Assembly (NCBI GenBank): GCA_019416455.1
Contig: DXXG01000004.1
Span: forward strand, 124,001-188,000
Direction of reading: 5' to 3'
Origin: Clostridiales bacterium
Lineage (GTDB): Bacteria; Bacillota; Clostridia; Oscillospirales; Acutalibacteraceae
DNA length: 64,000 nt
Position numbers and translations under genes: made by a program. Below, in pieces: positions 48,101 through 55,682 of this stretch (the stretch's first letter is position 1; each line of letters starts with the position of its first letter). The notes beneath the pieces were generated by a model. It saw nothing but the letters and a program-made list of their open reading frames with translations, did no database searches and was not told the origin of the DNA.

Positions 48101-50359
48101 AATATCCTTGTGACACGAAAGCAGGATTTTGAAACGGGAAACCGCAAAAAGTTCTGTTCCCGCATTGCCACAGGCGATTATGATGCGGTCATTATCGGGC
48201 ATAGTCAGTTTGAAAAAATCCCGATGAGCATTGAACGGCAACGGGAACAGCTCGAACAGCAGCTCGATGATATTGAGCGTGGTATTGACGATGTGCAGGC
48301 AAGCAAAGGAGAACAGTTCACGGTCAAGCAGCTTATGAAAACCCGAAAAGGGATAAAAGCAAAGCTCGACAAGCTCAACGATACCAAGCGTAAGGACACG
48401 GTAATCGACTTTGAACAGCTCGGCATTGACAGGCTCTTTATTGATGAGAGCCATTTTTATAAGAACTTGTATCTCTACACGAAAATGCGGAATGTCGGTG
48501 GCATTGCCCAGACCGAAGCTCAAAAATCAAGCGACCTGTTTATGAAGTGCCGTTATCTGGACGAAATCACAGGCAACCGAGGGACAATATTCGCAACGGG
48601 TACGCCTATCAGCAATTCAATGGTAGAGCTGTATTCTGTTCAACGGTATTTGCAGTATGATACCTTACTGCGGAACGGCTTGCAGCATTTTGACAGTTGG
48701 GCTTCTACCTTTGGAGAAACCGTAACGGCTCTGGAGCTTGCCCCAGAGGGTACAAACTACCGAGCCAAGACACGCTTTGCCAAGTTTTTTAATCTGCCAG
48801 AGCTGATGTTGATGTTCCGTGAGGTGGCGGATATTCAGACTGCCGATATGTTAAAACTCCCCGTGCCGAAAGTAAATTACCACAATATCAAGACCAAGCC
48901 GAGCGAGATACAGACCGAAATGGTAGCTGCTCTTGCAAGCCGAGCTGAGAAAGTCAGGGCAAGGCTTGTAGAGCCGAATGTTGATAATATGCTAAAAATC
49001 ACGAATGACGGGCGCAACCTTGCTCTCGACCAGAGAATGATTGACCCGATGCTGCCAGACGACCCGAACAGCAAGGTCAACGCCTGTATCGACAATGTGT
49101 ACCGTATCTGGGAGGAATACGCCGACACAAAAGCTACGCAGCTTGTGTTTTGCGACCTCTCCACTCCGAAGAATGACGGCACATTCAACATCTACGATGA
49201 TGTGCGTGAGAAATTGGTTGCCCGTGGTATCCCCGCCGAGCAGATACGGTTTATCCACGAAGCGACCTCAGACGCACAGAAAAAAGAACTGTTCGCAAAG
49301 GTACGAAGCGGCGAAGTCCGTGTATTGTTAGGCTCTACCCCCAAAATGGGCGCAGGCACGAATGTTCAGGACAGGCTCATAGCCATTCACAATTTGGACT
49401 GTCCGTGGCGACCGAGCGACCTTGAACAACGGCAAGGGCGTATTGAAAGACAGGGAAATATGTTCCCAGAGGTTGAGGTTTACCGCTATGTAACCGAGCA
49501 GACCTTTGACGCTTATCTCTATCAGTTGGTAGAAAGCAAACAGAAATTCATATCCCAGATAATGACGAGTAAAAGCCCTGTCCGTTCTGCCGAAGATGTG
49601 GACGAGGTTGCTTTGTCCTTTGCGGAGGTCAAAATGCTTGCCACAGGTGACGAGCGTTTTAAGGAAAAAATGGACTTAGACATTCAGGTTTCCAAGCTCA
49701 AAGTGCTGAAACAAAGCTATCTATCCGAGCATTACGACCTTGAGGACAGGATACTCAAACACTTCCCTCAGACCATTGCGGAGTATGAACAGCGTATTGT
49801 CTGCTACAAAGCTGACACAGCTCTTACCGAACAGCACAAGCCGCAGGGCGATGAAAAGTTCTGCCCGATGACATTGCGTGGTATCAGCTACACCGAAAAA
49901 GCCGCCGCAGGCGAAATGCTCATTGCGATTTGCAAGGAATATCCCTTGTCCGCACCTATCGAAATCGGCTCATATCGTGGTTTCAAAATGGAGATTTTCT
50001 ATGATACGGTGGGTACTCATTACTGCCTTAACCTTTGCGGGCAAGCGAAATACAAGGTAGAATTAGGCTCTGACCCTCTGGGAAACCTGACCCGAATTGA
50101 AAACGAGCTTGCCAAGCTTCCCGCACGGTTGGAAGCCGCACAGATTAAACTGGCGGAAACTATCGAGCAGCTTGAAACTGCAAAAGTCGAGGTACAAAAG
50201 CCTTTTGCCTTTGAGGAAGAACTGAAAGAAAAGTCGGAACGGTTGAACTCTCTCAACATCGAGCTAAATCTGGATAAAAAAGACCCTGCCGTACTTGACG
50301 CAGAGCCAGAAGAAACCGAGGAACAGCCCGAAAGAAAATGTGCAAATCGTGAGAGATAA
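42131..50359 (+). CDS. Giant SNF2-type helicase / N6-methylase protein (DarB-like)
   Basis: The protein is 2742 aa. The first 130 residues resemble the ArdC-type N-domain (FDEQLLIYAQRPDA then KDSKGIAV). A disordered Gln/Ser/Gly-rich linker (about 275-400) follows, whose DNA also encodes TnpV. Several alpha/beta modules of unknown type cover 410-1150. A methyltransferase core shows LEPSCGTGNFFG (about 1272) and VIGNVPFGDF (about 1333; NPPF-like with Val). A superfamily 2 helicase has AHKVGAGKTF (about 1935), IDESHF (about 2102) and QGRIERQGN (about 2432). A helical tail ends the protein. Similar proteins are hallmarks of Tn1549-like elements and resemble phage P1 DarB, which protects incoming DNA from restriction; that role is inferred. 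Confidence 0.88.
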   Translation: MAAKYQLITELYRRTGVAVAKNPQAWQSFLSAACRNYKCRFDEQLLIYAQRPDAVAVAQLETWNKQFKRWVNKDSKGIAVFDPKGRRNTLKYYFDISDTHEGYYGSRPVPIWQMSERYEQAVIERLSDRFGDVESTDLASVLMETAKNAVEDNLQDYMPQLKSCTQDSLLEELDEYNIEVIYRQLAVNSVAYMLMSRCGVDTEAVFEREDFAEIINFNTPATINALGIATSDISEMALREISQTIRDVQIAEKSQNRTFAPQSQTRYDVGREQAERSNHNERNHIHQTRGLSYSRPDITDRARNSAWQIRFDAQGLSGAAQTSDLPQSADIGRAEQTSLRSGTDGSYEVGASDKTALQGAGRDGGTERKSTDAMGRADEQYPQSSGGNDTERADLQLNVADEQQVTVNLPTVEEQIEMLAEAEDEKSSVFVIFQEDIDSVLQRGSGFQNGKYRIYRQFQKNEDGKSNLDFLKKEYGTGGGTHYFPDGTQGHTWHNGKGIAIEKYGSSANPDLVLSWTKVEKRLRELIKNDRYLNEKEKDHYADYLESEEAPQYEIDTQRKMARRRFIDANRDLPPADKRDTLALRLSDFIRDLDGYEKDLLENVERTDLADVTAEQMEQHLGDPATVQQLIDFLALVQGKTADVYSRSNAWRFSQELMELYPLRYVYHEDDVVYIGADKYEIAAFDENAVSLRNPDFPLFGKELSRADFEEKLKENPANDHLKVVVTEKQSVQTPSEEKPDGIKFSIGFSEHPAFYDRQFNDRYTDLSFALGNYLLGVLDEKQHREHESKDNVGWYHKTDFEITATIGGEDFHYEGRFDIGDGEGDLISHIKNFYEYSLSPNCPFIPEWKKQGEDYYREQIESLQWGRDVFVPYLEQHKTLTPEDEKLYAEIMATESDWFRVPEDKEATLAERLVDFAEDVSPYEYMDALEVGETKEDAIQKINNDLSNPELVQSYVEQLTEWLEELEDDEQKQVCRQLIDEMTPFLSIEEVPHYTVELTSDAFADPFIIRDNTVPYGEDGQYYDVDGIYQTFETEEEAQEYADTLNSAENIVKLFAQKDEERSQQERPDIQDNSDLIGKEILIDNRRYVIESISEISGDVSMRDMTFANAVGFPINRVEKIGYIRSLLSKAQEEKQPEKAVSPVPAPSEPRHNYRITEDTLGVGGTKEKFRNNMAAINLLHELELENRLATPEEQEILSKYVGWGGLSMAFDENNAAWADEFKELYASLSPEEYRAAMESTLTAFYTPPVVIKGMYEALERLGFSEGSILEPSCGTGNFFGLLPDTMAGSKLHGVEIDPLTGKIAKQLYQKANIAVQGFEETKLPDDHFDVVIGNVPFGDFKVNDSRYNAQKFLIHDYFFAKALDKVRAGGVVAFITSKGTMDKASPEIRKYIAQRAELLGAIRLPDNTFRANAGTEVTSDILFLQKRDRVIDTEPDWVHLDTDENGITMNSYFVQHPEMILGEMKMESTRFGFDSACKAYQDIPLSELLHNAVQNIQGEIPEYENELDEISDGQDASIPADPNVRNFSYALVDGKVYFREDDLMTPAAASVTAENRIKGLLQIRDCVRKLIEYQTEDYPDDLIHTEQENLNRLYDSFTKQYGLINNRGNYLAFASDESYFLLCSLEVLDDEGNFKRKADMFTKRTIKPHREITSVETASEALALSIGEKARVDLPYMEQLTGKPKEEIIKDLQGVIFRIPATEPAQYVTADEYLSGNVRAKLITAEAAAKENPEFAVNAQALKQVIPQDLSAAEISVRLGTTWIPQEDIQRFVMELLTPSSYAQSRIRVRYTPINGDWFIENKSSDYGNVKADSTYGTKRASAYRIIEDTLNLRDTRIFDYVYDENGNKKAVFNAKETTAAQAKQEAIKQAFQDWIWKDPERRNRLVRYYNDTFNSVRPREYDGSHITFGGISPEITLRPHQVNAIAHILYGGNTLLAHKVGAGKTFEMVAAAQESKRLGLCNKAMFVVPNHLVGQWASEYLRLYPSANILVTRKQDFETGNRKKFCSRIATGDYDAVIIGHSQFEKIPMSIERQREQLEQQLDDIERGIDDVQASKGEQFTVKQLMKTRKGIKAKLDKLNDTKRKDTVIDFEQLGIDRLFIDESHFYKNLYLYTKMRNVGGIAQTEAQKSSDLFMKCRYLDEITGNRGTIFATGTPISNSMVELYSVQRYLQYDTLLRNGLQHFDSWASTFGETVTALELAPEGTNYRAKTRFAKFFNLPELMLMFREVADIQTADMLKLPVPKVNYHNIKTKPSEIQTEMVAALASRAEKVRARLVEPNVDNMLKITNDGRNLALDQRMIDPMLPDDPNSKVNACIDNVYRIWEEYADTKATQLVFCDLSTPKNDGTFNIYDDVREKLVARGIPAEQIRFIHEATSDAQKKELFAKVRSGEVRVLLGSTPKMGAGTNVQDRLIAIHNLDCPWRPSDLEQRQGRIERQGNMFPEVEVYRYVTEQTFDAYLYQLVESKQKFISQIMTSKSPVRSAEDVDEVALSFAEVKMLATGDERFKEKMDLDIQVSKLKVLKQSYLSEHYDLEDRILKHFPQTIAEYEQRIVCYKADTALTEQHKPQGDEKFCPMTLRGISYTEKAAAGEMLIAICKEYPLSAPIEIGSYRGFKMEIFYDTVGTHYCLNLCGQAKYKVELGSDPLGNLTRIENELAKLPARLEAAQIKLAETIEQLETAKVEVQKPFAFEEELKEKSERLNSLNIELNLDKKDPAVLDAEPEETEEQPERKCANRER
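42969..43322 (+). CDS. tnpV: TnpV family protein nested in the giant helicase gene
   Basis: The protein is 117 aa and lies wholly inside the giant gene in a different frame. It is a clear TnpV homologue: ITYTKQGDYLIPDLTLPTEP at the start, MQWVGLMNNIRSQAEETILN and ELIYS at the end. AAAGGAG (42954-42960) sits eight bases before ATG. TnpV proteins accompany transposons and conjugative elements of Firmicutes; their role is unknown. In the same DNA the helicase frame encodes its low-complexity linker. Confidence 0.85.
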   Translation: MSEITYTKQGDYLIPDLTLPTEPEIQLGRYALMHRDYLEQHKRVTYLNLLTSGELNKHLYEVEQTALTRLELLTKQLCKEQGVTEELKEKAPMQWVGLMNNIRSQAEETILNELIYS

Positions 50360-50435
50360 AGCGGTTTGCAGATTTGTATTGCATTATTTGGGGCAGTATA
50401 ATAATGACAGATAGAACAAGTCGGAGGTGTAAAAT

Positions 50436-50765
50436 ATGTCTGGAGAGTTCAGATTTGAAACCTTTGTAGATACCCACAACAACATTTTTAATGAGTATTT
50501 AAGCTCAGTTATCGCTCATCTTTCCAAAGAAAATGAGGAATATAAAGCTGTTCAGAACGAGATTGAGAGTTTATATCAGCAGTATCCGAAAGTATTGGGT
50601 GTGTTTGATACAGAACAGGCAGCGGAGCTAACAAAGGAAGAATGTACGGCGGTTATTAAAGTGACGGAGCTAAAGAACAGGCTTACCGATATGGAATTGC
50701 AGTCGGTTTACTTCCGTGGCTGTTATGATAGCGTTGGGTATCTCAAAAAAGCAGGAATATTATAA
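50436..50765 (+). CDS. Hypothetical element protein
   Basis: The protein is 109 aa, helical, beginning MSGEFRFETFVDTHNNIFNE. CYDSVGYLKKAGIL ends it. It is the last gene of the helicase operon, followed by a terminator. It seems conserved in such elements; function unknown. Confidence 0.68.
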   Translation: MSGEFRFETFVDTHNNIFNEYLSSVIAHLSKENEEYKAVQNEIESLYQQYPKVLGVFDTEQAAELTKEECTAVIKVTELKNRLTDMELQSVYFRGCYDSVGYLKKAGIL

Positions 50766-50770
50766 CCGAC

Positions 50771-50805
50771 AAAAGCGGCATTGGCATAAAGCTGATGCCG
50801 CTTTT
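50771..50805 (+). terminator. Terminator after the helicase operon
   Basis: AAAAGCGGCAT (50771-50781) pairs with ATGCCGCTTTT (50795-50805). Confidence 0.65.
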
Positions 50806-50891
50806 ACATAGGTGATAGATAGAAAGAATTATAAAAGTGTGATATAATATAAGACTATAAATTGATATTTATTATGAAAGGTTTAAACCTT

Positions 50892-51512
50892 ATGAGTTTT
50901 AATTCAGGAATAAGAAATACTCCAGCGAGCGAGAAAGAAATAAAAGAAATAGAAAAAAGTCTTAAATTAGAAATCCCTGATGTTTATAGACAGTTTTTGT
51001 TAAAAACAAATGGAATGGTATATGACTTATGTGTTTTATATGGAACAGATGATATTGTTGATTCATATATCAATAATCAATTAGCAGAATATGCTTCAGG
51101 GTATTTAAGCATCGGAAATGATAATGGAGACAGAGAACTTATTATTAAGGCTGATAAAAAAGCGACAATGTGTGGTTTCATTGACGCAGGAGCAATAGGA
51201 ACAGCGGAACCTGATAAATGGTTTAATTTTAGTGAATGGCTAAAAGCAGGTTGCGTGATGTTAAGCGATAATGACAGTTTTTCTAGTAAAGGTAATATTG
51301 TAATAATTTCGATTCCAGATGACAAAATTAGGTTTATATTGGATATAAGAAGCGTATTTTCTCTAAAAATACCGATGAATGAACTTAAAATGAATCTTGA
51401 GAATTTGCCATATACTATTGTAGAAGATATCGAATACTCAAAAGCAAGAAAGTTAATTGCAAAATTGAATTGTTCCGAATGTATTATTTTCTCTAAAAAG
51501 AAGTCATGCTGA
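50892..51512 (+). CDS. SMI1/KNR4 (SUKH) immunity-like protein
   Basis: The protein is 206 aa. The SUKH pattern is visible: EIKEIEKSLKLEIPDVYRQF then LKTNG near 40, GDRELIIKADKKA near 85, and a Trp-rich WFNFSEWL near 120. SUKH proteins neutralise polymorphic nuclease and other contact toxins. The gene is markedly AT-rich relative to its neighbours and sits as a single insertion between two terminators. No toxin gene is next to it, so it may be an orphan immunity gene carried as cargo. The start is taken at 50892 (AAAGG); ATG 50874 and 50862 are possible. Confidence 0.78.
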   Translation: MSFNSGIRNTPASEKEIKEIEKSLKLEIPDVYRQFLLKTNGMVYDLCVLYGTDDIVDSYINNQLAEYASGYLSIGNDNGDRELIIKADKKATMCGFIDAGAIGTAEPDKWFNFSEWLKAGCVMLSDNDSFSSKGNIVIISIPDDKIRFILDIRSVFSLKIPMNELKMNLENLPYTIVEDIEYSKARKLIAKLNCSECIIFSKKKSC

Positions 51513-51564
51513 GGAATAACAGTTTGCGGAGAACTTGTCGTTACAATTAAATATGATTTTACAT

Positions 51565-51604
51565 AGCCGAGAGGTTTTCATTACGAAAATCCCTCGGCTT
51601 TTTC
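51565..51604 (+). terminator. Terminator after the SUKH gene
   Basis: AGCCGAG (51565-51571) pairs with CTCGGCT (51593-51599), with GGTTTTC/GAAAATCC continuing the stem, then TTTTT. Confidence 0.65.
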
Positions 51605-51628
51605 TATTTCAGGAGGTGATTGTATTGA

Positions 51629-52612
51629 ATGAAAAGTAACAGACCCTATGTGCAGCTTGACCCTGCCGTGATTGAGCAGGCACGGCAAATGGACTTGCTA
51701 TCCTATCTGCAACGGTATGAGCCGAACAATCTGAAGCGTGTGACAGGCAAAGTTTACTGTACGAGAGAACACGACAGCTTGAAGATTTCCAATGGCAAAT
51801 GGTATTGGTGGTCGAGAGGTTTCGGCGGCGTTTCTGCCCTTGATTATCTCATTAAGGTTAAGGAATACAGCTTTGTGGAAGCCGTAGAACTGCTTACGGG
51901 TATCACGGCGGATTGGAAGCCACCGCCTGTCCCTGTTCCAAAAGATGAGCCGAAGGAATTGCTTTTACCACCGAAAAATAAGGACTGCAACCGAGTGACC
52001 GAATACCTTTTCGGGCGTGGGATTGACCTTTCAATCATACAGGACTGTATTGCGGACGGTACGATTTTTGAAAGCTCCAAGTATCACAATGTTGTATTTA
52101 TCGGAAAGGACGAAAGCGGAACACCCAAGTATGCCGCCTACCGTGGCACGATTGGAAGCTCTTTTAAGGGCGACGCTTCTGGCAGCGACAAGCGGTATTC
52201 GTTCCGACTTCTGGCAGACAAACCGAGTGATACCGTGCATTTATTTGAAGCCGCTATTGATTTACTGTCCTACGCCACCTATCTAAAGTGTGAGGGAAAG
52301 GACTATAAATCGGAAAATCTGCTCTCTCTTTCGGGTGTGTATCAGCCTAAGAAAGAGATTAAGGAAAGCAAAATCCCCATAGCCCTAACCACCTTTTTGA
52401 AAGCAAATCCCCATATCAAGACTATTTTTCTGCATCTGGACAATGACAGAACGGGCAGGCTATGTACCGCCGCCCTCAAAGAACTTTTGCAGAAAGACTA
52501 CAAAATCGTTGATGAGCCGCCGCCTGTCGGTAAGGACTTCAACGATTTTTTATTGTCCTATCTGGGGATTGCAAGACCGATTTCAAGCCGTGAAAGGAGT
52601 GATGCCCGTTGA
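51629..52612 (+). CDS. Toprim/DUF3991 primase-like protein
   Basis: The protein is 327 aa. The N-terminal region resembles a CHC2-type zinc-binding domain but with reduced Cys (VYCTREHDSLKISNGKWYWW), leading to a DUF3991 part. A Toprim core follows: LFEAAIDLLSY near 210 with the catalytic Glu, and FLHLDNDRTGR near 268 with the DxD-like pair. Such proteins prime or process single-stranded DNA entering by conjugation. AGGAGG is 12 bases before ATG. Confidence 0.85.
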   Translation: MKSNRPYVQLDPAVIEQARQMDLLSYLQRYEPNNLKRVTGKVYCTREHDSLKISNGKWYWWSRGFGGVSALDYLIKVKEYSFVEAVELLTGITADWKPPPVPVPKDEPKELLLPPKNKDCNRVTEYLFGRGIDLSIIQDCIADGTIFESSKYHNVVFIGKDESGTPKYAAYRGTIGSSFKGDASGSDKRYSFRLLADKPSDTVHLFEAAIDLLSYATYLKCEGKDYKSENLLSLSGVYQPKKEIKESKIPIALTTFLKANPHIKTIFLHLDNDRTGRLCTAALKELLQKDYKIVDEPPPVGKDFNDFLLSYLGIARPISSRERSDAR

Positions 52613-52700
52613 TTGTCCGCAGATTTTGACCCGAAGAATAACACGACAAACCAAAAAATTAAATGTTGAAAGCGAGGAAACAACCATTGAAAAAGTATGA
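52602..52700 (+). CDS. Possible 32-aa TnpW-like peptide
   Basis: AAAGGAG precedes ATG 52602 (MPVDCPQILTRRITRQTKKL onward) between the Toprim gene and the PcfM-like gene, overlapping both. The basic ITRQTKK pattern loosely recalls TnpW. The spacing is short, so the call is weak. Confidence 0.3.
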   Translation: MPVDCPQILTRRITRQTKKLNVESEETTIEKV

Positions 52701-52980
52701 TGTAACCCTGACTGCCCACTATGAAAAGACCATTTCTGTTTGTGCTGAAAGCGCAGAACAGGCAAAGGCAAAGACCGAAATTATCCTGTTCGATACCGAC
52801 CTTATCAACTTTACCGATGAGGATTTTATCTGCGGTGAAGCCAAAATCAACGAGTCTTGCGAGGACGGTGCTGAAGATACCGACGAAGAAGAAGCGAACG
52901 AGGACGAATGTTGTTCGGACTGTCCGTACTTCTGTCCCGTGTGCGGAGAATGTATGTGTGAGGACGAGTGCAACGAGTAA
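52687..52980 (+). CDS. DpnD/PcfM-like protein with acidic Cys-rich tail
   Basis: The protein is 97 aa from TTG 52687, with GAGG nine bases upstream. The first 55 residues (LKKYDVTLTAHYEKTISVCA then AESAEQAKAK) match DpnD/PcfM-like small domains. The tail is highly acidic, then carries a CPYFCPVCGECMCEDEC cluster likely to bind metal. An ATG at 52663 would add eight basic residues. Function unknown. Confidence 0.65.
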   Translation: MKKYDVTLTAHYEKTISVCAESAEQAKAKTEIILFDTDLINFTDEDFICGEAKINESCEDGAEDTDEEEANEDECCSDCPYFCPVCGECMCEDECNE

Positions 52981-52996
52981 TGTCTTACCAAGCACT

Positions 52997-53039
52997 GAAT
53001 TTGGTTATCCAAATTCGCTTGTTAGGGGGCAACCCCTAA
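52997..53039 (+). other. Putative oriT of the conjugative element
   Basis: Two perfect hairpins follow each other upstream of mobC: GAATTTGG-TTAT-CCAAATTC (52997-53016) and TTAGGGG-GCAA-CCCCTAA (53022-53039). Paired inverted repeats just before mobC/relaxase are typical of oriT; the nick position is not determined. Confidence 0.55.
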
Positions 53040-53068
53040 TACCCCGTTAGACAGAAAGGAGTCTAAGA

Positions 53069-53221
53069 ATGATTGAGTTTATATTTTTCATCATCGGCGT
53101 AATGCTCGGCGGCCTGACTGGCATCGTGATTATGTGCTGCTTGCAGATAAACCGACTTGCCGAAAGAGAGGAAGTGAAAAATGCGAAAACGAAATGTGCA
53201 GATACTTTTCCGCTTGACTGA
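53069..53221 (+). CDS. DUF3789-like small membrane protein
   Basis: The protein is 50 aa. MIEFIFFIIGVMLGGLTGIV followed by IMCCLQ makes one membrane helix with Gly spacing, as in DUF3789 proteins of conjugative elements. AAAGGAG precedes ATG 53069. It overlaps mobC by 41 bases in another frame. Confidence 0.65.
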   Translation: MIEFIFFIIGVMLGGLTGIVIMCCLQINRLAEREEVKNAKTKCADTFPLD

Positions 53222-53510
53222 GGAGGAAGCCGAACAGCTCTACTCTCTCGTTAAAAAATCAGGCTGCTCCAAAGAAGCGTTCCTGAGAGGAATGGTAAAA
53301 GGCTATCGGCTCTGCGAAAAGCCTGACCCAGAGTTTTACAAAATAATGCGTGAGCTGTCCGCCATCGGCAACCGTATCAATCAGCTTGCGGCAAAAGCCA
53401 ACGCCCTGAACTTTGTGGACGCTCCGATGCTGAAAGAGGAAGCGCAAAGGTGGCACGAGTTTCAAATCGCTGTCCGAAAAAAATATCTGCTTCCAAGAAA
53501 AGCACCGTAA
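53181..53510 (+). CDS. mobC: MobC relaxosome protein
   Basis: The protein is 109 aa. A ribbon-helix-helix-like start (VQILFRLTEEEAEQLYSLVK) and the MobC motif IGNRINQLAAKANAL near 73 are visible. GAGAGGAAG precedes ATG. Its stop shares an A with the relaxase ATG (TAATG). It binds oriT and recruits the relaxase. Confidence 0.88.
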   Translation: MRKRNVQILFRLTEEEAEQLYSLVKKSGCSKEAFLRGMVKGYRLCEKPDPEFYKIMRELSAIGNRINQLAAKANALNFVDAPMLKEEAQRWHEFQIAVRKKYLLPRKAP

Positions 53511-54919
53511 TGGCAGTCTGTGAAATATGGGATGTGCGTGGCAGGCTCGACCACCCCATAGATTATGCGGAAAATCCCGAAAAGACAGCTAATCCCAAAT
53601 ACACCGAAGCGGATTTGCAGGCTATGGTCGATGTAATGGAATATGCCACCAACAAGGATAAGACCGAGCAGCGTTATTTTGTCACAGGCGTAAACTGCGA
53701 CCCGACCACCGCCAGAGATGAAATGATGATTGCAAAAGCGCAATGGAACGATGAAAGCGAGATTGTCTGCTATCACGGTTTCCAGAGCTTTAAGCACGGT
53801 GAGGTTACGCCAGAGCAGGCGCACGAGGTCGGTGTAAAACTTGCCCAAAAGATGTGGGGCGACAGTTTTCAGGTTATCGTTGCCACTCACCTAAATACCG
53901 ACTGTCTGCATAATCACTTTGTCGTAAACTCCGTATCCTTTACGGACGGCAAGCATTACCACGACAACAAAGCAAACCTGCGGCTTTTGCGACAGCGTTC
54001 CGATGAGCTTTGTCGTGAATATGCCCTGTCCGTCATTGAACACCCAAGCGGAAAGAAAAAGCCATACGCTTTGTATCAGGCTGAGAAAAACGGTATGCCC
54101 ACGAGGGATAATGTTACACGGCAGGCGGTGGACGAAGCTATCAGCAAGTCATTCACGCTGAAAGACTTTGACCGCATTATGGCTGAAATGGGATACCGTG
54201 TGAGCTTTGACCCAAACCGCAAATATTGGACGGTCATCGGTAAGGGGTGGAAACGCCCAAAGCGGCTGTATAAGCTCGGAGAAGAATATACCAACGAGAG
54301 GATTATGGAGCGTATCACAGAAAACTCCTACGCTGTGAAGTTCTCCAGATTTACCGAGCCGCAAAGGACAGTCAAGGTGTTCCGTGTCAAAGGCTCTCTA
54401 ACGGGGGCAAAAAAAATCGGCGGATTGCGTGGGCTGTATCTGCACTACTGTTACAAGCTCGGTATCCTGCCTAAAAATAAAAAACAGAATTACGCAAGGC
54501 TTCATTATCTTTTGAAAGACGACTTAATGAAAATGGAAGCTATCACACAGGAAACAAGGCTGCTGTGCCGTAATCGCATTGATACGGTAGAGCAGCTCTT
54601 GTCATATAAAGGCTCTTTGGAAACGGAAAAAACCGACCTGCTTCAAAAGCGCAAGGAACTTTATTCTATCTCCCGCAAAACAGGCGGCGAAGAAAAGGAA
54701 GCAATACGGTCACAGCTTTCCGATTTATCCAAACGCCTGAGCGTTATACGAAAGGAGGTCAAGTTGTGCGAGAGTATCGAAGCCCGTAACGCTGCTCTCA
54801 AAGAAAAGTTATCCACCATACGGGCAGATGAAGAACAACAACGAAAGGAGCTGATGACGAATGAATACAAGCGGCGAAGCGGCAGAACAAATCGTCCGAA
54901 TGAGCTTGGAAGGATTTGA
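53510..54919 (+). CDS. Relaxase of the conjugative element
   Basis: The protein is 469 aa. The catalytic N-terminus begins MAVCEIWDVRGRLDHPIDYA with candidate nucleophile Tyr19, and the metal site is HLNTDCLHNHFVVNS near 125. The C-terminal 170 residues are helical and charged, for partner binding. It nicks oriT, stays bound to the 5' end and is delivered by VirD4. It starts coupled to mobC and overlaps pcfB at its end. It is unrelated in detail to the relaxase at 19837 beyond the common fold. Confidence 0.9.
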   Translation: MAVCEIWDVRGRLDHPIDYAENPEKTANPKYTEADLQAMVDVMEYATNKDKTEQRYFVTGVNCDPTTARDEMMIAKAQWNDESEIVCYHGFQSFKHGEVTPEQAHEVGVKLAQKMWGDSFQVIVATHLNTDCLHNHFVVNSVSFTDGKHYHDNKANLRLLRQRSDELCREYALSVIEHPSGKKKPYALYQAEKNGMPTRDNVTRQAVDEAISKSFTLKDFDRIMAEMGYRVSFDPNRKYWTVIGKGWKRPKRLYKLGEEYTNERIMERITENSYAVKFSRFTEPQRTVKVFRVKGSLTGAKKIGGLRGLYLHYCYKLGILPKNKKQNYARLHYLLKDDLMKMEAITQETRLLCRNRIDTVEQLLSYKGSLETEKTDLLQKRKELYSISRKTGGEEKEAIRSQLSDLSKRLSVIRKEVKLCESIEARNAALKEKLSTIRADEEQQRKELMTNEYKRRSGRTNRPNELGRI

Positions 54920-55676
54920 GGTCGCAGCCAAAATCACAGGCGCAGGTGCGAAGAACATCGCCGTTCTCCTCTATTCCATTCTGAAAGAGGAAAAGAAAAC
55001 AAAGGGCAAAGCAAGGCTTACCAATATGCTCCGTTCTGGCAAGGAGCTGAAAGTCTTTACCGTAAAAAACGGCGACCTGAAGAAGTTTACGCAGGAAGCT
55101 AAAAAGTACGGCGTACTTTACTGCGTCCTTGCGGACAGAGGAAACAAAGACCCAAATGCGGAGGTCGATGTGATTGCCCGTGCGGAGGACGCATCGAAAA
55201 TCAGCCGTATTGCGGAACGCTTCAAATTGGCGTCGGAAACCACCGCTTCTATTGTGACCGAAACCGAGAAATCCAAAGATGAAAAAACAGGTCAGCCAGA
55301 GCCAGACATCGGCGTACAGGAAAAAGCCGAGAAAGACAAGCTGCTCGATGAGCTTATGGGTAAGCCTATCCAAAAGGAGGAAAATGCTCAAAACCCCTCA
55401 TTGGCAAAGACCGAAAAATCCCCTCAGTCCGAGCCTATCTCAGAGCAGCCAAAGAAGTCCGCAGAGGGGGCTACTATGACTAAGGAAGAAAAACCGTCTG
55501 TCAGAGAGGAACTGCGGAAAATCAAGGAGAGCCGAAAGGAACAGGAAGCGGATACTTCTTCTGCCCTGGACAAAAGCTCTGCTTCTGACAGGGCGAAGAA
55601 GCAGCCCGCAGGCAAGACCGAGCATAAGCAGCCCCAGAGAAAGAAAAAGAAACCCAAATCTAAAGAAACGAGGTAA
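54861..55676 (+). CDS. pcfB: PcfB family relaxosome protein (DUF3801)
   Basis: The protein is 271 aa. The DUF3801/PcfB domain spans about residues 8-130 (GAKNIAVLLYSILKEEKKTK, then YGVLYCVLADRG near 83). A long Lys/Glu-rich disordered tail follows. In pCF10, PcfB adapts the relaxosome to the coupling protein. Its start lies inside the relaxase gene behind AAAGGAG. Confidence 0.87.
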   Translation: MNTSGEAAEQIVRMSLEGFEVAAKITGAGAKNIAVLLYSILKEEKKTKGKARLTNMLRSGKELKVFTVKNGDLKKFTQEAKKYGVLYCVLADRGNKDPNAEVDVIARAEDASKISRIAERFKLASETTASIVTETEKSKDEKTGQPEPDIGVQEKAEKDKLLDELMGKPIQKEENAQNPSLAKTEKSPQSEPISEQPKKSAEGATMTKEEKPSVREELRKIKESRKEQEADTSSALDKSSASDRAKKQPAGKTEHKQPQRKKKKPKSKETR

Positions 55677-55682
55677 AACAGA

